Of a stretch of 31,391 nt of DNA, positions 1 through 9,982 are shown piece after piece; positions within the stretch are counted from its first letter, which is position 1, and every line of letters begins with the position of its first letter. Origin of the DNA: Paramarasmius palmivorus (taxonomy: Eukaryota > Basidiomycota > Agaricomycetes > Agaricales > Marasmiaceae). The DNA lies in contig JAYKXP010000304.1 in NCBI GenBank assembly GCA_037176845.1, positions 1-31,391 of the forward strand. The letters are read 5' to 3'. A program made the position numbers and the translations under genes. The notes under the pieces are model-generated. The model was not told the origin of the DNA. It saw nothing but the letters and a program-made list of their open reading frames with translations, and did no database searches.

Positions 1-393
1 CCATCTTTTAGTGTTGTTTGCTGTGTGCTTTCGATCATTGTCATGTATCAACATCCAGGAGCAACCTTTCTAGCCAAATTCATGGACAGAGGGGAGAAGG
101 GATTGCTAAGGTGGAGTTCAGTAGTTAATAGATCAACCAGAACAAAGACTACACACCTCTAAAACCTCTATATGACCAAATCTATTCATCCTTCCATGAA
201 TCCTCTGTAACCTCTCTGGCCCTTTGCATGCAATACAACCCCATACCATGATGCTCTGAGACCCCAAACCTCACTGTACATGCTGTGAGACTGTCTTGGG
301 CTCAGGAATGTGTTCACCAGATGGACAGTGAACCCAGCAAAGGCTGTCTGTACCATCCAGGTTGAATTTTGCTTCATCTGCAAAGGAGTTTTG
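1..393 (-). pseudogene. Tc1/mariner transposase relic, catalytic part
   Basis: Minus-strand fragment of a Tc1/mariner-type DDE transposase, the enzyme that cuts and joins the DNA transposon that carries it. Reading from 393 down I see FADEAKFNLDG, which matches the family's (F/W)SDE-x-F block, then IMVWGCIACKGPERL, which matches the conserved MVWG block. Near the window edge comes HDNDRKHTANNTKRW, which matches the second catalytic Asp block (QDNDPKHTS in relatives). The third catalytic residue lies beyond position 1. Stops and a frameshift break the reading frame, so this is a dead copy. The N-terminal part continues at 815, on the far side of the solo LTR at 394-814, and the two halves join at the duplicated TTTTG. 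Motif assignment is strong; the subfamily is not resolved. Confidence 0.75.
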
Positions 394-814
394 TGTTGAG
401 TGAAGATCTGAAGTTGATGAAACACTTCTTCAACACTAAGTCCAACAAAATATACAAAGTCTGCTTTGGCACTCTAATTATGCTTGCTCTACTGCATATA
501 CACTTGCATTCATGTTTATTTATCTTTTACTTTACTTATTGAACCTACCTATGGTGTATGGGCATGTAGGAGTATGTAAAACGCGTATTTTCGCATTAGT
601 GGACGGTGTTTTCACGCCTCGAGCGATCTGCATCACAATAGGTACAAACAAACAGTAATTACTTACATGTCACAGAGAGTTGACACTTGGAATACATTTT
701 CAATACAAAAGTTACTATTATCAACACTTTTGGGTGATCACAGTCAATTGCATTGAGTTCTAGTCATTGTTATTGATCAGTTTAACTGGTAATACTTTGA
801 TATAGATTCTAACA
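394..814 (+). mobile_element. Solo copia LTR with TTTTG target duplication
   Basis: Complete 421-bp long terminal repeat. It starts TGTTGAGTGAAG and ends ATTCTAACA, so it has the TG...CA termini of LTR retrotransposons. It is flanked by TTTTG at 389-393 and TTTTG at 815-819, a perfect 5-bp target-site duplication. The same sequence is the 3' LTR of the copia element at 20,937-21,358. No internal element sequence is attached, so this is a solo LTR left by LTR-LTR recombination. A central CpG patch (ACGCGT and GCCTCGAGCG near 580-630) has decayed slightly compared with the copy at 7,786, where GATCTGCATC replaces GTTTCGCGTC. It interrupts a Tc1/mariner transposase relic. Confidence 0.92.
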
Positions 815-1011
815 TTTTGTTGTCTCCAAACATGTCTTTTGAGCCACAACTTCAGGTCTTTTGCAAGCTGGTACTGCTTGTTGAAGTCCATGGAGCTGAG
901 GTGTATCTTCCTTTCATTGAATGAATCCTGGACAGTCATGTTCTCTGAGGGCAAGGTGAAGTGTGCACTGGCACTGACCAGGGAATTTCTCTCATCCAAG
1001 GTGTGCTCCAT
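815..1011 (-). pseudogene. Tc1/mariner transposase relic, N-terminal side
   Basis: Minus-strand stretch lying just upstream (in transposase order) of the fragment at 1-393 and separated from it only by the solo LTR. The reading contains FNKQYQLAKDLKLW and HVWRQQN, the position where Tc1-like transposases have their LxFAxxHxxW helix before the (F/W)SDE block. Joining across the TTTTG duplication leads directly to FADEAKFNLDG. Upstream of this segment the N-terminal DNA-binding region is not recognisable. The call depends on continuity with the better-supported fragment, not on a catalytic motif of its own. Confidence 0.5.
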
Positions 1012-1913
1012 CAGTGTGTCTCCCTTTGTCCAAGTCTCTTACAGCCTCCTCCATCTGTTTCTCTGAGAACTTTGGCTTCTGCCCACATTTCTCATGCCTA
1101 CTGTACAGCCCATCTGTCTTTGCTTTGTCATAGTTCCATTTGATTGTAGTGTGGTCTGCAGACGTGTCTTTGAACCCATTGGTGTGAAAAGCAATCTAAT
1201 TAGACAATTTATTTATTTGTTTGTGGTAGAGAATGATTGCCTTCCATTTTGTCAGCATAACTTGAGCTTGAGGAAGCCCTGTAGGCTTTTGAATACAGAC
1301 CATGATGGTGGTTCAGGGTCATGTGAAGCTTATGAATTTCTGTTACCTTTTTTGGGGCTGTGAATTATTTTTTGCTGTCACTGTACCAAAGATATGCAAC
1401 ACTTGTGCTAATCTAATAACCAGATACCTGCTAATAGTGAATCTTAACAGAACAGTATGTGATGGGGTAACAGTCAGCTATCCATGTCCTTTTTGGCCAG
1501 TTTCTTGAGAACCATGCAAGAGATTGCTTTTGTTCATTACACTAATCACAGGCCCTTGTGTGTGCTATTGATGGATGCAAGAATCCTGCAGAACTCAAAG
1601 CTTGATTTCAACATGCTGGAGTTCTACTGCTTGATGATGTAGATCCTGTGGTTGAGAACAATGGCAATATTGGAGGCTATACCATCAAGTACAGCACAGA
1701 TGTTGCAGTGTTGGATGCACAATGAACAGCTAGTGGTTTATTCCTGCAGGATTATTGCATCTTGGTGTTAAAGTATGTGATTCACTTCTGGCTTAATGTT
1801 TCTGTGTGTATGCATCCAATATCCTATCATTAGAGTGCAGCAATTGACCCAATCTGCCTAATTGCACATGCTGGACCCAAATTTCTGGCCATCCAACCTT
1901 GCCATTAATGATA
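1012..1913. other. CpG-poor stretch with no recognised gene
   Basis: No recognised gene. A plus-strand reading at about 1,560-1,725 includes VLLLDDVDPVVENN and IGGYTIKYSTDVAVLDAQ with few stops, which looks like an eroded exon, but I know no family for it. The remaining open frames are short and of biased composition. Almost no CpG dinucleotides occur here. Confidence 0.4.
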
Positions 1914-2238
1914 TGTTAGAATCTATATCAAATTACCAGCTAAACTGACAATGACTAGAACTTAATGCAATTGACTGTGATCATCCAAAAGTGTTGATAA
2001 TAGTAACTTTTGTATTGAAAATGTGTTTCAAGTGTTAACCATGTAAGTAGTTACTTGTTTATTTGTACCTATTGTGATGTGTTTTGCTCAAGGCAGTAAA
2101 GTACTGTCCACTAATGTGAAAATACATGTTTTACATACTCCTACCTCCCCATATACCATACATAGGTAGGTTCAATAAGTAAAGTAAAGATAAACATGAA
2201 TGCACCAGAAATGCAAGTGTATGTATAGTAGAAATGCC
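1914..2238 (-). mobile_element. Old truncated copia LTR, inverted
   Basis: Reverse-orientation copy of the 421-bp copia LTR. It begins at the LTR 3' end (TGTTAGAATC on the plus strand) and can be followed through GTTGATAATAGTAAC, GTCCACTAATG and CCATACATAGGTAGG. Similarity fades after about 2,238, so the LTR 5' end is lost. It is visibly older than the solo LTRs: positions that are CpG in them read TG or CA here (for example TGTGAAAATACATG against GCGAAAATACGCG). No target duplication can be scored because one end is missing. Confidence 0.8.
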
Positions 2239-2331
2239 AGTTGAAAGGATAATTTGGATTGGTTGAGAAGCACTTATCCACATGGCATACAAGGGCATAT
2301 TGTTCAAGTGCAACTTCTTCTATCCAACATT

Positions 2332-2440
2332 CATGATGGCTCAGAGGTAGAGTGTCATGCTGTGTGCATACATGTTCTCTGAGGGACAGTTTGCATCAGC
2401 TATATGAAGGTCTTGGTTTGAATTCCAGTTAAGGTATACA
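2332..2440 (+). repeat. tRNA-like Pol III promoter pair, possible SINE
   Basis: TGGCTCAGAGGTAGAG at about 2,338 resembles a tRNA A box (D arm), and GGTTTGAATTCC at about 2,413 resembles a B box (GGTTCGAATCC, T arm). The spacing of about 75 bp is wider than a standard tRNA. An ATG-CTGTGTG-CAT hairpin lies between them where an anticodon arm would be. T-rich tracts follow. No 7-bp acceptor stem closes around it, so it is not a functional tRNA. A tRNA-derived SINE head or decayed tRNA gene fits best. Eye-based call only. Confidence 0.35.
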
Positions 2441-2489
2441 TCTTTTTGTTGTTTATATAGCAGAGATAGTTGTTGCCTTTTTTATTGCT

Positions 2490-3823
2490 GGGCTAGTGTC
2501 TTGTCATTTTATTGGTGAAGTTGCCTGTTCTGTTGACTTCTTTCATATCTTGTCACTAAGGTTTCATCTTAGAGGCACAATAACACTCTCAGATTCAACC
2601 TGTTTCAGAGACTTGTTTTTGACAATCTCACTTCACCACCCTCAACAAAGGAATTCTGAATCAAAGCAGAAACATCTGTATGTGAGCAGAATGTTAAACA
2701 TAAAATCCTTCATTCAGACCATCAATATCTTGTTACTCTCTATTAATCTTTGCAGTTTCACATTCACTCTAGTCTTTGTCATACATTGCAAACATATTTT
2801 CAAAATGTGTAACAGTAAAGATTTCTTTCTTATATATAAGTTGATCCATATCCCATATTGTCTCTTCATTACATCACATCTAGAGCTGTTGCAAATCTTA
2901 GTCAAACAATTTCATTACAATTGATCTTTGCTACAAGAAAGGTGGATTACAAGCATAAACAATGACATAAACCCTGCTGAAGAACATACTAATCACGAAA
3001 AGATATTCTAATTTGTCAGTATGATACCAACTAGCTCTTCTGTAGTTCATGAAATACATTGTGATTCATCATTTGGTGTTGAATGAACTCCTTAGTATCT
3101 CTCCAAACTTGGGGACTGCTCTTAATTCAGTGAGACAAATGTCAATCAATTGAAGAATTCCATTCCATTTCCTGCTGGAAATAGGTATGTATTTGGATCA
3201 CCAAGAACTAGAATAACAGTTTTAGCAATGAATCAATATGCAATGTCTTCCTTTGGAATGGGGGTCTACATTAAAATGTTCATCTTGGCATTCTTTGGAG
3301 GATCTATATAGAGGAGGTAGTCATGTAGATTGAGTTCCAAGTCCTTGTTGTTGGCCAAGTACAGTGTTACTTCTTTCACACTCTTCAGGTAACAAAAACA
3401 GTAGACAAGACCGTCAAAGTGTGGAGTACCAATATTAAAATTGATGTAGATCCTTGTCAATTTTGGCCAAGGATTAACAAGCATGTTTACATTTGTGAGT
3501 CTGGGACATCTCCCTGTACACCTGCCTCACTTGAGCTGATGAATCTAGGCTTGATGTTTAGCCTGATACCAAATCATGCCTCCAGGCTCAAGAAGAAAGT
3601 TGTGGAACATATGGAGAGAGTAAAGTAGTGGATATTTATTGGATTGAAAGGAATACAAAATTTCAGAATGGAGTGAAAGGAAGAAAACAAGTGTCTTCAA
3701 ATATGGTGCTAACTCCAACAGGATTGCAGCCACATGTTGTGGTACCTTTTTTATATTACCTACAAAGATATAACAGATAGACTTTGGTTTGTGGAAAAAA
3801 ATTGATTTTTGAGTGCTGAACAA
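2490..3823 (-). pseudogene. Unrecognised minus-strand gene relic
   Basis: A run of minus-strand protein-like fragments in shifting frames, read from 3,823 downwards. The first (about 3,823-3,545) includes FVGNIKKVPQHVAAILLELA and a hydrophobic LVFFLSLHSE stretch. The next (3,484-3,266) includes GLVYCFCYLKSVKEVTLYLA and YLLYIDPPKNAKMNIL. After an in-frame stop a third follows with AKTVILVLGDPNTYLFPAG. A fourth lies at 2,905-2,714. The composition looks like real protein, whereas the plus-strand readings are low-complexity. I do not recognise a family. Whether these are exons of one gene or debris from several cannot be told. CpG is nearly absent. Confidence 0.3.
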
Positions 3824-4099
3824 ATCATTTCAGGGATGAAATTGTAACAATATTTCTGCAGAGGCTGGCTATTGCACTAGCCATTTTCACTAGCTATTTT
3901 GAGTGTAATGGATTCATATAATATGAGTCTCAATCTACATATAATGAAGTCAGTTCAGGACAGGGCACGAGCTTGAAAGTAGCAGTGCTAGTCAAGCATC
4001 AGATCTCCTCATCCATAGCTTCCTTTCAGTATTTCTGCTCAGTGCTACAAAGGGCCTGGACATGTGAAAGAGGTGTAAGATGAGCAGCTCAATGTGTAG
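3824..4099. other. No recognised feature
   Basis: CpG-poor sequence between the unknown relic and the copia integrase relic. Neither strand shows a frame with recognisable motifs. Part of it may be the decayed 3' side (reverse transcriptase region) of the minus-strand copia element, but nothing is recognisable. Confidence 0.3.
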
Positions 4100-5330
4100 T
4101 CAAAGGAGCAATGTTTGGATCAGGCCAATTCTTGCACTGATGTTGAGGAGCTGGAGAAACAGGAGCAGGTGTAGGAGGAGTAGGAGCAGATGGGAGAGAG
4201 GAGACAGTTGCTCCACTGAGGGAGCAGGAGGAGTAGGAACAGGAGTAGGAACACAAGGTGGAGAAGGTGAACATTTGGGAGGTGGAGATGGTTGAGGTAG
4301 TGAGGAGGAAGAAAATGAAGTGCTAACAGTAGAGGGGCTGACATTGTTAATGATGGGCTGTTCAAAAAAATTGTACTGCCACCTATACTCCCCCTTGTTG
4401 CTGATGGGGCCATCCACAAAGCTCAAATTGTCAAACTTGACATGAATCAAAACAACCACCTTGCACCTAGAAGGCACATAAGCCTGATACACCTTCTGGT
4501 CTCTGTTAAAACCAACAAAGAAACCAACCTCTGCATGAGGTTCCAGTTTGTTATGGGCATGAGAATGCACATAAACATATATCTTACAGCCAAAGGGATG
4601 GAAATCACAGCCATGGGCTTTCAAAGCAGTAAGGATCTGGTGTGCTGTCAACTTTGTTTTGTGATTACAACTCATCATAGCATAGTTAAGCTGATCTGTC
4701 TTGCGATCCTCCATGGCCTCCATCCCTTATATGTTTGACCAATGTCAACCACCCAGTTGACCACCAAGGGATACCACCATCCATCAAAGACATGAATTCA
4801 ACATGAACATCCAAGAGGCCAATGACGACACCATTGTTCAAATGCAGACGCTAGGGATTCTGAATGAGTACGATGTTTTGCCTATTGGATGATACACACA
4901 TATGTTTAGTAACTCAGAGAAACAGCAGGAGATGAGAGTCAATCAGCATTGAGCAAACAAGGTTAGCTGAGGTGTGATTAAAGCATTCAGATACACCAGT
5001 TTGCTCTGGGGTGTGGGCTGATGTCCAGGAGAAGGCAATACCTTGCAGCCTGAACCAGTCTCTGAGTGAGCCATTAATGAACTCACCACCACCATCACTA
5101 TGGAAGTGCTTCAGCTTGACACCAAGTTGCAACTCAACCTTTGAAATCCACTCCTTTATCACTTCAGGCACCTCAGAGGCAGTCTTCTGCTTAAGGAAAT
5201 AGGACTAGTGATTATCAGTGGCATCATCAGTAAAGGTGATGACGTAGCAGTGGCCAGTGTGGCTAAGATCTTATAGGAGCCTCCCAGAGATCTGAATGGA
5301 CAAGCCCTAGAGTCTCTGAGCTGCAATTAG
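4100..5330 (-). pseudogene. Copia integrase relic (second element)
   Basis: Minus-strand relic of the integrase region of a Ty1/copia polyprotein. From 5,330 downwards I see LVHSDLWEAP (first catalytic Asp block), then HFHSDGGGEFINGSLRDW with the second catalytic Asp, then AHTPEQTGVSE with the catalytic Glu (NGVAER-type block). A poorly matching gap of about 170 bp follows (4,741-4,913). Next comes FHPFGCKIYVYV and HNKLEPHAEVGFFVGF, the conserved C-terminal block of copia integrases. A Pro/Ser-rich linker near 4,150-4,330 follows, typical of the hinge before reverse transcriptase. No reverse transcriptase is recognisable beyond 4,100. Frames shift several times, so it is dead. Motif spacing and wording differ from the plus-strand copia at 13.2-17.0 kb, so it is a different lineage. 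Confidence 0.8.
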
Positions 5331-6262
5331 CCCAAAAGTCAACAGTGTTTGCCAGTTGAATGAAAGGAGCATACCTTTCTTTTGGGCTTCATTAGGGGTT
5401 CCTCTTATGAGTCATCTGGTTGGATCTGGTAATTAATCTGGCAATGCTAATTGATCAGTTTCTCCTACAGAGAAAGAGGTAGATACTACCTCTTTTTTCC
5501 TCACTGTGGATCTTGTATGATATGCATGTGTGATGAAGGGAGAGAGGCTAGCTGGGTAAGAGCAAAGGTGGTGAGAGGAAGCAGAGATGCATTTTCTCTG
5601 CTTAGTGAGAAAAATGGCTCCAGTCTTCCCATGATGTCTCATGTCTGGCTCTCTCTTGAATAATTCTCTTGTTCCACTTGCATTACCAATTAGTCCTTGG
5701 ACTCGCAATTTTTTTCCCAGTGTGCTAGATTCACCACCTGAACCTTCCTCAGGTAAGCAGGTATACCAAGCCATAGAAGGAACTCTTACAGAGTAGTATG
5801 TATTGTAATCATTGTTCTTCAGGTGTTGCATTTATTCATCAAAAAGCTTATTCAAACACTTTCCTAACCACCATGTTGCCAGATGAAGAGATGGTGCTGT
5901 TGGTTCCAACCAACTTGTTGTAAGTGTTAACCTTGCATGCATTGGCAAGGGATCTAGCATTGAACCAAGGCAGCATGACCTTTGATAGGAAAGACCTTAT
6001 CGAATTCCTTGCAAAGGTCATAGGGGCCTGACACAGGTTTGATGGCAAGAAGGATGAGCTTGGTCCAACATGGACCCTCACTTTGCGGCTTTTATGAATG
6101 AAGTGTTTGAAAAGGTGTGGAAGCACACATCAATTTCCCCTTGACAAACAATTGATACATGGGGGATTTGGACTTCAACTCCTTGTCTGAGATTTTCACA
6201 GCATCAATCAAGTCTTCCTTCACCATAGGGATGAGAAAAGAATAGCTGAGATGGGCAAACTT
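5331..6262. other. Possible copia 5' remnant, unresolved
   Basis: Lies upstream (minus-strand order) of the copia integrase relic, where gag, protease and the pre-integrase zinc domain would be. Minus-strand open frames at 5,433-5,831 and 5,848-6,126 exist, but I could not find a zinc knuckle, a D(S/T)G protease triad or a pre-integrase Cys pair. Treated as unassigned. Confidence 0.3.
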
Positions 6263-6375
6263 TGTTGAATGAAGTGATGAAGTTGATGAAACACTTCTTC
6301 AACACTAAGTCCAAAAAAATATACAAAGTCCACTTTGGCACTCTAATTATGCTTGTTCTACTGTATATACTCATG
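6263..6375 (+). mobile_element. Truncated copia LTR, 5' end only
   Basis: Starts TGTTGAATGAAGTGATGAAG, the exact 5' end of the copia LTR, and follows it through ATATACAAAGTC and CTAATTATGCTTG to about 6,375 (CTGTATATACTCATG). The remaining roughly 300 bp of LTR are missing and Tc1-like sequence follows immediately. This is the fourth recognisable copy of the same LTR in the first 13 kb. Confidence 0.85.
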
Positions 6376-6490
6376 GGTGTATTAAGTAATGAAAATGACA
6401 TCATCATTGATGGCACACTCCAAGCTAAAAAATCTGGTTTTCCCCCAACATGTCTCTAAGTAACACTGAAAATATATATACTATTCTACT

Positions 6491-6870
6491 CTAGTACTTT
6501 GTGTGACCCCCACAAGCAGTAATAACTGCTCAAACTTGCTTTCCCATCCCACCAATTTGGTTATTGATTACTAATATTGATAAATTGGCCCATTTCTCAT
6601 AAATTGCCTGCTTCAATTCCCCAGTGCTGGTGGGATGGTGTTGTCAACATTTGAGTGCCTTCTTCAGTGAGTGCCAAACAGGTTCAATTGGGTTGAGATC
6701 AGGAGAAGAAGGTGGATGAGGGAATCATGGAATGTTATTGTCCCAGAACCAACATAGGATCAACTTTGACTTGTGTGCAGGTGCATTATCCTGCTGGAAC
6801 TTCAGTCCAGGGATGGATTGTCTCAGCCAGCACGTGTAAGGGATTGGTGAGATCACAGGTGATAAGAATA
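6491..6870 (-). pseudogene. Tc1/mariner DD34E transposase relic
   Basis: Minus-strand C-terminal half of a Tc1-like transposase. LKFQQDNAPAHKSK holds the second catalytic Asp and PSSPDLNPIEPVWHSLK holds the catalytic Glu. Exactly 34 residues lie between that Asp and Glu, the DD34E spacing of Tc1. The protein ends CGGHTKY followed by TAG at 6,491-6,493, a familiar Tc1 C-terminus. Over about 115 codons the frame has no indel, only three TGA stops, in contexts where Trp or Arg is expected (for example before FPHPP). That pattern points to C-to-T or G-to-A point decay. The DNA-binding domain and first Asp upstream are unreadable. This subfamily (DNAPAHK) differs from the relic at 1-393 (DNDRKH). 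Confidence 0.85.
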
Positions 6871-7011
6871 GTGTTAGTGTTCTTTCTTGGTCTGATTTTA
6901 AAAAGAATGCATTATTCCAGAGTTGAGAAATGTGACCACTAGCTAGATTGCAAATTGGGCAAAGCAGTTGATTTTGGGGGTGCCTTTATAAACTAGCCTC
7001 TGTAAGAATTT

Positions 7012-7785
7012 TCACTTCTCCTCATTAGAAAGGTTGCAAAGGATATCTGAATAGACAACTTTGATAAGGGTAGCTAGGTATTGGGATAGCTTTCCCTCCT
7101 CTTGGATGATCTGTTTAGCACAAGCAATTTTTGAGAGAATGTGCTGAGGAAGCATGTGTGTGGCCTCTATTGTGTTAGGGTGAATAAGGCCCATGATCCT
7201 GCCTGTTTGGTGGTCATGCTCCACAATGGCCAGATCAAACCCTTGACACTGGGTGCTGTAAGTGAAGATACTGATGTTGCCCCGCCTTATGTACCCAGCA
7301 GTGATGCCATCAATGAATACAGCTGGACTATCCATCTGTGTAATGATGGCACACAGAGTAGCTCTGTGAGTCAAAACATAGGGTGTTTCCACTTTGGCAA
7401 CTGGGCAGTTTGAGTTCTGGAATGTGTCAAGTACAGAAACGTAACAATTCCAGATTGCAGACTCTTCTTCTCTATGTATCTTCTCCTCTATAATGTCGAG
7501 TAGTATTTTTGAGATCTATTTAGCACATCAGTTAGCTCATGCTGTGACTATACAGTAGATTTTGCACAATGCTTACATGTTCCTTTACTTTGGCATCTGA
7601 TATTTCCTCAATTGCAGCTACAGCTGACTTGAATGAAGCCTTTTTGTGCTACCATTCCAATTTGATTTGTTTACATGAGTCTTGTCCCAACTAATAATTG
7701 TGTTTACATCATCTTTCAAGCTAACATGGTCCGACTTTGTGGTGGTGGCTGGCTTGGTCTTGATCCATAGATCTGGTTCTGTTTT
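7012..7785 (-). pseudogene. Unrecognised gene relic, downstream half
   Basis: Minus-strand coding-like segment that continues the fragment at 8,207-8,590 across the solo LTR. Just below the LTR the reading includes EPDLWIKTKPATTTKSDHV, then KSAVAAIEEISDAKVKEHV. The longest frame (7,392-7,012, 126 aa) includes QMDSPAVFIDGITAGYIRRG, CQGFDLAIVEHDHQTGRIMG and KIACAKQIIQEEGK. Composition is that of a normal soluble globular protein. Frames change between segments, so introns or indels are present. I do not recognise the family; it could be a host gene or another element's gene. Confidence 0.35.
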
Positions 7786-8206
7786 TGTTGAGTGAAGTGA
7801 TGAAGTTGATGAAACACTTCTTCAACACTAAGTCCAACAAAATATACAAAGTCTGCTTTGGCACTCTAATTATGCTTGCTCTACTGCATATACACTTGCA
7901 TTCATGCTTATTTATCTTTTACTTTACTTATTGAACCTACCTATGGTGTATGGGCATGTAGGAGTATGTAAAACGCGTATTTTCGCATTAGTGGACGGTG
8001 TTTTAACGCCTCGAGCGTTTCGCGTCACAATAGGTACAAACAAACAGTAATTACTTACATGTCACAGAGAGTTGACACTTGGAATACATTTTCAATACAA
8101 AAGTTACTATTATCAACACTTTTGGGTGATCACAGTCAATTGCATTGAGTTCTAGTCATTGTTATTGATCAGTTTAACTGGTAATACTTTGATATAGAAT
8201 CTAACA
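7786..8206 (+). mobile_element. Solo copia LTR with GTTTT target duplication
   Basis: Complete 421-bp LTR, TGTTGAGTGAAG...ATCTAACA, flanked by GTTTT at 7,781-7,785 and GTTTT at 8,207-8,211, a perfect 5-bp target duplication. Nearly identical to the solo LTR at 394-814 but with its CpG patch better preserved (GCCTCGAGCGTTTCGCGTC near 8,008-8,028), so it has lost fewer methylatable sites. It lies inside a minus-strand gene relic whose reading continues on both sides. Confidence 0.93.
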
Positions 8207-8590
8207 GTTTTCAGCCTCTTCTGAGCAAGGAGACCTGGCATTAAGGCACTAGGGTGTGATGTGACCATAGAAGGCAGTTTCTCCTCCTCTTTGTCTGATA
8301 TGTTGACAACAGGAATAGATGCACTGGGGTGATGGAGCACTGTTGGTATCCTTGTTGTCAATGTCTGAATCTAGGACATCGTTAAAGCATTATCTTTTGA
8401 AATGTGGTGTAGGTTCTTCAGCATCAGGATCAGAGGTGGTGTGATCTCTTTTGGTATACTGAGATGGAGTAGACATAGAAGTAACTGGTGTGGGTGAAGA
8501 TTTGGACAAGGATGGAGACTTGGCAGAGGAAGGAGTAGAAGAGGATGAGGAAGAGGAAGAGGTGTTACACACAAAGAAATGGGAGATGGA
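8207..8590 (-). pseudogene. Unrecognised gene relic, upstream half
   Basis: Minus-strand fragment upstream (in gene order) of the solo LTR. It opens with a serine-rich low-complexity stretch (near 8,575-8,540), then SKSSPTPVTSMSTPSQYTK and DHTTSDPDAEEPTPHFKR before a stop. After a frame change it continues TTRIPTVLHHPSASIPVVNI and SDKEEEKLPSMVTSHPS up to QKRLKT at the LTR edge. Ser/Thr/Pro- and acid-rich character suggests a disordered linker. An upstream polypyrimidine tract ending CAAG on the minus strand near 8,600 could be a splice acceptor, but this is weak. Together with 7,012-7,785 it forms one broken gene of unknown function. Confidence 0.35.
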
Positions 8591-8764
8591 GACTTGGACA
8601 AGGAAGAAGTGGACAAGAATAGAGATTTGGATGCCAAAGTATAGGCTGCAATTGAATACCAATAAGAGAGTGCAAAAATGAAGATGATATAGAGTGTGCA
8701 AAGACAAAGGCCTTAACAAAGATGGTATAGAGAGTGCAAAGATCTGCTGACTCATCTACTAGCA

Positions 8765-9020
8765 AGTCTCTTTATTGTCTGTTTGGGAATTTTCCAGTCC
8801 ATATTACACCCTTCATATAAACATTCACAACTAAATAATAATCCTTTTGTAGGGAAACTATTCACCTATCTTGCAGTCCATACTATTTTTGGGGACAAAA
8901 ATCCTATAGTGCACTTTGTTGTGTTTTGACAAGATAGATAGATGGATAGATCACTTCTGTTAACAGAGGTTTGACTTGGGTTTGACTAAGCCTTTCCTTC
9001 TATGTTGTGTCCCACTGTCT
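8765..9020. other. No recognised feature
   Basis: CpG-poor sequence with a short GATA-type microsatellite near 8,935-8,960. No coding signal that I trust. Confidence 0.3.
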
Positions 9021-9345
9021 TCACTCTACAGAGGAGATTCCTGAGAACTTTCCTGAGAACTTATGTATCATGACATTCCAGGGGGAGATTAAAGATGACA
9101 TAGAATAGAGAGGTAGAACCTTTCAGAAATCAGTGGATGATCCTGAGGAATATAGTAAAATTTGACTCATTGTTTGATAGGTCTTTCAGTTCTATATTAT
9201 ATGCCATGCTAGTGAAGATGCTGGTAGGAATAAGCACACTGTTGCTTACCATATCTACCCCAAGCAGTCCACCATTTTCGATCCTTTGATTCCAAACATT
9301 ACAGGTTTCTGTACAACATGCAAATGTGAGTATACCTTAGAAATA
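9021..9345 (+). pseudogene. Unrecognised exon-like relic
   Basis: After a polypyrimidine tract ending CTACAG at about 9,030 (a plausible splice acceptor), a plus-strand reading gives EEIPENFPENLCIMTFQGEI, then RGRTFQKSVDDPEEYSKI after a stop. After a frame change it gives RNKHTVAYHIYPKQSTIFD and ITGFCTTCKCEYT. The protein-like wording and paired Cys suggest decayed coding sequence. No family recognised. Several stops make it non-functional. Confidence 0.25.
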
Positions 9346-9982
9346 CACCATTATAACATAACTTATAAAGAGAATAGAAACAGGTATTGGAAGTATCAAA
9401 AAAAGAATTACCTGTCACTGTAGTTGAGTTGCAGAGATATTCAATGTGTTGCCACCTGCAGACTGAACAGGAAGACTGTACAGTATGGCCAGAGGGAAGG
9501 AGCTGGTAATTGGTATTAATAAATTGTGTCACCTGCTTTATGTTTCATCATCCTAACTTGCCCTAACTTATGAGTACTAGCTCATTATCTGTATTCATTT
9601 TGCCATAGAAGCACACTGCTTTTAGATTCAGACACATCACTTCAATACTATAGTCAGAGGGACTTCCATTCAGAGAGGAGAGAAATCCCATGCCTACTAC
9701 ATCTCTAGAGAGTTTGTTGCAAGCTCTGCCAATGTAGAGCCTCTGCTCTCCATACAAGCTTCATTCCAGCAACTCATTCCAGCAACCTGACTGGACTCTG
9801 GTATTCTGTGATCACAATGTTCAAATTAGCTTTCATGTTCAACCTAAAGATTTATGCCCACTTCACAGATTTGACCTTTTATGTGGTCATACAAGCATGG
9901 TCCATCAGTGCTACTAGAACCTGAAGTGGTACAAAAGGCACTATGAAATTATTGTATTTATAAGTGTAGATCATTAGACAAT

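Noticed and set aside
186..425. Minus open frame starting MFHQLQIFTQ, with similar starts at 13,710 and 20,744-20,968
   Set aside because: The shared MFHQL start is antisense translation of the LTR 5' end, not a conserved N-terminus.
760..1011. Minus open frame ending in FYIKVLPVKLINNND, also found at 8,152-8,361
   Set aside because: The shared ending is antisense LTR 3' end. The frames are chimeras of LTR and flanking relic, not a protein family.
4089..4419. Leu/Ser/Pro-rich minus frames resembling secreted or membrane proteins
   Set aside because: They are alternate frames of the Pro/Ser-rich copia integrase hinge.
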